A stretch of DNA of 64,000 nt from Sipunculus nudus (Eukaryota > Annelida > Sipuncula > Golfingiida > Sipunculidae): the NCBI GenBank assembly GCA_026874595.1, contig CM049310.1:68590056-68654055 (forward strand). The letters run 5' to 3'. Positions 60,290 to 64,000 of the stretch are shown here, piece after piece. Position numbers and translations under genes: made by a program. How positions within the stretch are numbered: the first letter of the stretch is position 1; the number at the start of each line of letters is the position of its first letter. The notes below the pieces were generated by a model, which worked only from the letters and a program-made list of their open reading frames with translations, was not told the origin of the DNA and did no database searches.

Positions 60290-61400
60290 TGCTTTTTCTG
60301 TCATAATATGGTTTCAACATGTTAACATGGCAAAGTTGTTTCTTCTTACGCCTATCTGGTGTCAACAGTATGTAATTTAGATCACTGACTTTCTTGTCAA
60401 CAATGTAAGGACCAAAATACCTAGCTTGTAGAGGTCTGCCAGGGATGGGTAGTAAGGCAAGGACCTTTTCACCAGGCTCAAACGTCCTACTTACATTGTG
60501 CTTGTCATTTTTTTGTTTTCATTTTACTTTGTGCAGATTTTAGATTGGACTTCGCAATCTCACACGCATTGTGTAGTTTACTGCGAAAGTCTGAGACATA
60601 CTGCAGTAAACTAAGAAAATCAGGATTTTCACACAAGAGTTTTTCTTTCAGCAGTTTAATGGAAGTTCAGTTTCTGGTTCATTTCCGAAAACTAGTTCAA
60701 AGGGACTGGTCCTAATCAAATAGGTCCTAATCATGTTTTTTAATGTCTGGTGAAAACGCTCGAGGGTGCCCTGACCCTCAGAATGGTATGGCGAAGAGCT
60801 GTACTGTTTTATACCTAGCTCAAGCATAACTTATTGGAATAAGCCAGACATAAAATTAGACCCTTGGTCAGACTGAACGGATTTTGGTAATCCAAAAGTT
60901 GTAAAAAACTTGGTCAGAGCTTTGAAACACTTTTGGCATTAATTTTGCGCAATGGTATTGCCTCAGGGAACATGGTAGATGCGCACATAATTGTCAGCAA
61001 GTATTCGTGTCCAGATTTTGTTTTTGGCAATGGTGCAACACAGTGAACAATAATCCTACTGAATGTTTCCTCGGAAGTAGAAATAGGCCTAAGTGGGACC
61101 TAAAGGGGATTCTGATTGGGCTTGCCTACCATCTGGCATGTATGGCATGATTTACAATATTGTACAACATCTTTCCTGAGCTTAGGCCAATAGAACTTTC
61201 TGATAAGTTTTATTTATACCTAAATGGCCAGACAAAGGAGCCTCATGTGCCATGCAATTTCATTGCGAAAGCTTTTGGGCATTACTATTTGATGTTTGAT
61301 GGCCCACTCATCATCAGAACATATATCAGGTGGTCGCCATTTACGCATAAGCACTCCATTTTTGACATAGAAACACACTGGGTTCTGTGACAGTTCATCT
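60290..61400 (-). pseudogene. pol: Integrase, frameshifted, with catalytic Asp lost
   Basis: The zinc-binding HHCC domain is visible as GVLMRKWRPP, QIVMPKSFRNEI, AHEAPLSGHLGINKT (after a frameshift near 61255) and YWPKLRKDV with CKSCHTC (~61140). The core follows: HCVAPLPKTKSGHEYLL (~61060-61000), where the first D of the D,D-E triad is His. SDQGSNFMSG (~60880-60850) keeps the second Asp, and TLERFHQTLK (~60770-60740) keeps the Glu. The C-terminal end HVNMLKPYY is near 60310. Integrase inserts the cDNA into host DNA. It lies between protease and RT, not after RNase H. Confidence 0.85.
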
Positions 61401-61669
61401 TTAGAAACTGCCCTGGGAAACAAACATGAAATTTCATGGTCCTTATGCTGTTTCGCGATAAGTTCTGACCTTGAAAATGCCGTATCCTGTACGAGCGAGT
61501 CGTTAGACGAAACACTAGTGACTCCCTGAGTGTTATTATCTGGACCATTATCCTCATGTGTGTTTTTCTTGGCCATAGATCTAGTTACAGCACATGAAGG
61601 ATACAAACCAGGAATTTCCTGACTTTCCGGATCAGTGTCCTGATCAAGTAACGGCTTTTCTGTCACTAT

Positions 61670-61965
61670 TGGTACAGGCTGTAATTTTTCACCTGCAACA
61701 TCATTGCCCAGAAGCAACTGAATTCCCTTGAAGGGTATAGTAGTTCTTATGCTAACAGTAATATTCCCAGAAATCAAATCTGACTTTAAATGGATACTGT
61801 GAAACGGAACTGAAGTGTGCTTGTCTGAAAGCACACCATTAAGAAGTGCATAAGCACTAGTAAAAGACCTATTTGAAAATGGCAAAGCGTTTGCTAACAT
61901 AAGAGTCTGGCCTGAACCAGTGTTCCTCAAAATTCTAATAGATGTTGAATCTGAAAAAATTACTT
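61670..61965 (-). pseudogene. pol: Retroviral-type aspartic protease, active site mutated
   Basis: The open frame 61220-61930 and ~10 upstream codons read STSIRILRNTGSGQTLMLAN, later VPFHSIHLKSDLISGNITVS and GIQLLLGNDVAG, the protease pattern of this gypsy group. The active-site Asp of the D-T/S-G triad is Asn (codon AAC), so it should be inactive. The same frame runs without a stop through a ~90-residue linker (AVTRSMAKK, an acidic region) into the integrase finger. This shows the PR-IN junction is original and not a later rearrangement. Confidence 0.85.
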
Positions 61966-62406
61966 GAAAGTGATACTAAACCATCATGTATGAATGGCCC
62001 AAATAACTCCATTTCTGAGTCAGAAGAGGAATCTACTATCTCAGCTTCATCAAACAAAGAACTGACATTGACAGTGTCAGTCATAAACTCTTTTTCAGAG
62101 TCATTTTAAGAATCTACGTCCTTTTTATCACCAAATTCCTCATGGGAGTCAACAGAGGAATTTTTCCTCAGCAGAAACAATCTTCTGTTTGTCATAAGAG
62201 GACCTGGCCTCATTTGAAATACTCTCGCAAGAGTCATAAAAGGACTTAGCCTTATTCAGAGAAAACTCCTCACAGAAGTCCTGAAAGGATCTAGCCTTAT
62301 TAAATTCCTCGCAGGAATCAACTTAGATTTTTACCCCGCAAGCTACGGAATTCCTCTTTGGATTCAGACGGCACTTTGGCCTCCGTAGCACCAAACTCTT
62401 TATTAG
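61966..62406 (-). pseudogene. Gag-Pol linker remains
   Basis: Just upstream of the protease, one frame reads TVNVSSLFDEAEIVDSSSDS and MELFGPFIHDGLVSL. Further right, repeated AG-rich, Glu/Ser-type codons with TTCTTCTGAGGA-like blocks are interrupted by stops. No capsid or zinc knuckle is visible. Confidence 0.6.
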
Positions 62407-62408
62407 AG

Positions 62409-62478
<70 letters not shown>
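62407..62478. repeat. Compound (TA)n-(TG)n-(TA)n microsatellite
   Basis: TATATA, then (GT)8-9, AAA, then ~17 TA units. It marks the right end of recognisable gypsy sequence. Confidence 0.9.
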
Positions 62479-62482
<4 letters not shown>

Positions 62483-63349
62483 TAGTGGAAAGAATACACA
62501 AGAATAAAAACCTAGATAGCGCCTAACTGAGAAGAAAAAGGTGACGCTTGAGCGCCGTAGCTGAGGAAATCAGGGACCCCCGCCATAGGCGCTCCCTCAG
62601 CAACGATATAGGTTACAGAAAGTTAAACTATTAGCCTTAAAAATAATGTAAAATATCACGATACAAACTGATTGTAAACATTCACAAATAACCATACCTT
62701 TAGACTGTCTCTGCACGTAATTAATGTCATTATAACACGATGTTTTGGCGGAGGTTACCGCCTCCATTTTTAGTGCTTTTTTAAATAAGTATTATATATT
62801 CCATTCTGGTTTCGGACTTCGTGACTCGAGCGTCAACCAGTACAGCACCTGTGCATTGCTGGGTCATAACACCGACGGATCCCCGAAAGACGTCCTCGTT
62901 TGTGAGTTGAACACGGCTGTTGGCCCTTCCATTATGCCAGCAGAGAGCTCACCCTCGCTGGCGGCCGACCATGAACGATCTCACCGCTCTTTGGTTCCTC
63001 TTTTTTACCCCTCGTCATTATATTAAGTTTCTTACAACCAACGTTAAAGTGTTTTAATCATCTTTCAGGAAGCAGTTGATGACTGCTTATTTAAAGTGTA
63101 TCTTTTCTTACATCTGCATATTCTTTGTCAAAGGCTTAGGAACAAGCGGGGGAGGGGGCCAGTTATTAAAGGCAGAGAGGATAGGTGAAATTTGAACTGA
63201 AGCACTTTTCGATCTTATTGTTTAGAGTAATGAACTAAAATATGGGTAGTCGACAAGCGACTATACGTGTATCCGCCAAAATCAGAGTGGGTCGGGTGAA
63301 GTGAGGCATGGATTGAGTGGCAAGGGGAAATAGAGTGAGGTGTGTTGCA
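62479..63349. other. Unique DNA, nothing recognised
   Basis: The 93-codon ORF 62745-63026 has no recognisable domain. The segment 62860-63000 is more GC-rich but shows no exon signals I can defend. Confidence 0.4.
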
Positions 63350-64000
63350 TATAAGCATGGATGTCTGCAGCCGAAATGTATATGTAGGTTGCGCCACCTA
63401 CCACAAAATCCAGAAAGCTGTCCAAGTTGTATACATATGCAAAATTTAAGGCAGATAAGTCAAACCACTACTTGTATATGAGTGATTTTATCCGAATGCA
63501 GACAAACAGAAGGAGGCAGTGCATAATGGTGGCAGGTGGCGCCACCAATTTTGTGTATGATTCAGAGCTATGGGAGATCAATACACATGCAAATTTTCAG
63601 GGGGATATGTCAAACCAGTCCTGAGATATAAGCCTGAATGTCTGCAGCGTAAACATAAATGTAGTTTGCGCCACCTACGAAAAAATCCAGAAAGCTGTCC
63701 TAGTTTTATACATATGCGAAATATTAGGCAGATAAGTCAAACCACTACTTGTATATGAGTGATTTTATCCAACAGCAGACAAACAGGAGGAGGCTGTGCA
63801 AAATTGGTGGCAGGTGGCGCCACCAATCTTGTTGTATGATTAAGAGCTTTTGGAGATAAATACACATGCAAAATTTCAGGGGGATATGTAAAACCAGTCC
63901 TGAGATATAAGCCTGTATGTCTGCAGCGTAAACATAAATGTAGGTGGCGCCACCTGCCACGAAATCCAGAAAGCTATCCAAGATGTATAAACCTGCAAAA
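63350..64000. repeat. Satellite G, ~278-bp unit, runs off the window
   Basis: The landmark CTGCAGC occurs at 63365, 63642 and 63921, giving periods of 277 and 279 bp. Two and a third units are visible with ~90 % similarity by eye. Each unit carries the perfect palindrome GGTGGCGCCACC (63535-63546, 63813-63824) and a second, variably intact copy about 130 bp later (intact at 63943-63954; decayed at 63385-63400 and 63665-63680). The ORFs 63427-63624, 63570-63758 and 63745-63981 are by-products. Confidence 0.9.

Larger units (their letters stand above)
59124..62406 (-). mobile_element. Decayed Gmr1-like Ty3/gypsy element
   Basis: Minus-strand order from right to left: a short Gag-Pol linker, aspartic protease, integrase, N-terminal reverse transcriptase, then the 3' LTR. 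Placing integrase before reverse transcriptase is the Gmr1-like (Ty1/copia-like) arrangement. The rest of RT, RNase H and the polypurine tract are deleted, joining RT directly to the LTR at about 59798. The 5' side ends in a microsatellite at 62407, so the 5' LTR, PBS and most of gag are absent. Several frameshifts and at least two lost catalytic residues show it is dead. Confidence 0.85.

Overview
This is non-coding, repeat-rich nuclear DNA from an animal. There are no bacterial-style operons, ribosome-binding sites or closely packed ORFs. The DNA is AT-rich, and the only recognisable protein-coding sequence is decayed retrotransposon. Ty3/gypsy and LINE relics, tRNA-derived SINE-like sequence, several MITE families and very abundant minisatellites suit a marine invertebrate, possibly a mollusc. 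That placement is inference from repeat style, not from a diagnostic gene. I found no host exon I could defend and no true tRNA or rRNA gene.

Layout. 1-5.2 kb: mostly unique AT-rich DNA with two related short MITEs in opposite orientation. 5.2-8.3 kb: a ~31-bp minisatellite split by a 1.34-kb element with perfect 24-bp terminal inverted repeats. 8.9-12.0 kb: a 36/37-bp minisatellite with an internal ~550-bp duplication and an inverted unit at its right edge. 12-23 kb: mainly unique, with a promoter-like patch carrying a near-perfect RFX X-box (16.2 kb), a solo LTR with 4-bp target duplication (18.8-19.6 kb), microsatellites and a MITE. 23.4-24.1 kb: a 20-bp minisatellite. 26.9-29.1 kb: a TTAA-type MITE and a tRNA-derived SINE. 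35.0-37.0 kb: a composite of miniature LTR elements and a Gmr1-like gypsy fragment. 38.2-40.1 kb: a 36-bp minisatellite open in many frames on both strands. 41.7-42.0 kb: another miniature LTR copy. 45.6-46.8 kb: a dead LINE reverse transcriptase. 49.2-52.2 kb: a 40-bp minisatellite grading into ~50-bp units. 59.1-62.4 kb: a dead gypsy element in domain order PR-IN-RT. 63.35 kb to the end: a ~278-bp satellite.

How the parts relate. The most interesting system is the retroelement pair. The long element is a Ty3/gypsy retrotransposon with integrase upstream of reverse transcriptase (Gmr1-like order), an LTR of about 780 bp and a tRNA-Pro-type primer binding site. The short element is a TRIM (terminal-repeat retrotransposon in miniature): ~156-bp LTRs, only ~110 bp of internal DNA, no ORF, the same primer-binding-site core and the same TGTTAC...GTAACA ends. 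Its LTR contains a tRNA-like segment with box A and box B at native tRNA spacing, so it may carry its own Pol III promoter. At 35-37 kb the long element is spliced into a tandem TRIM array exactly at the shared primer binding site, as expected if a one-LTR circle recombined there.
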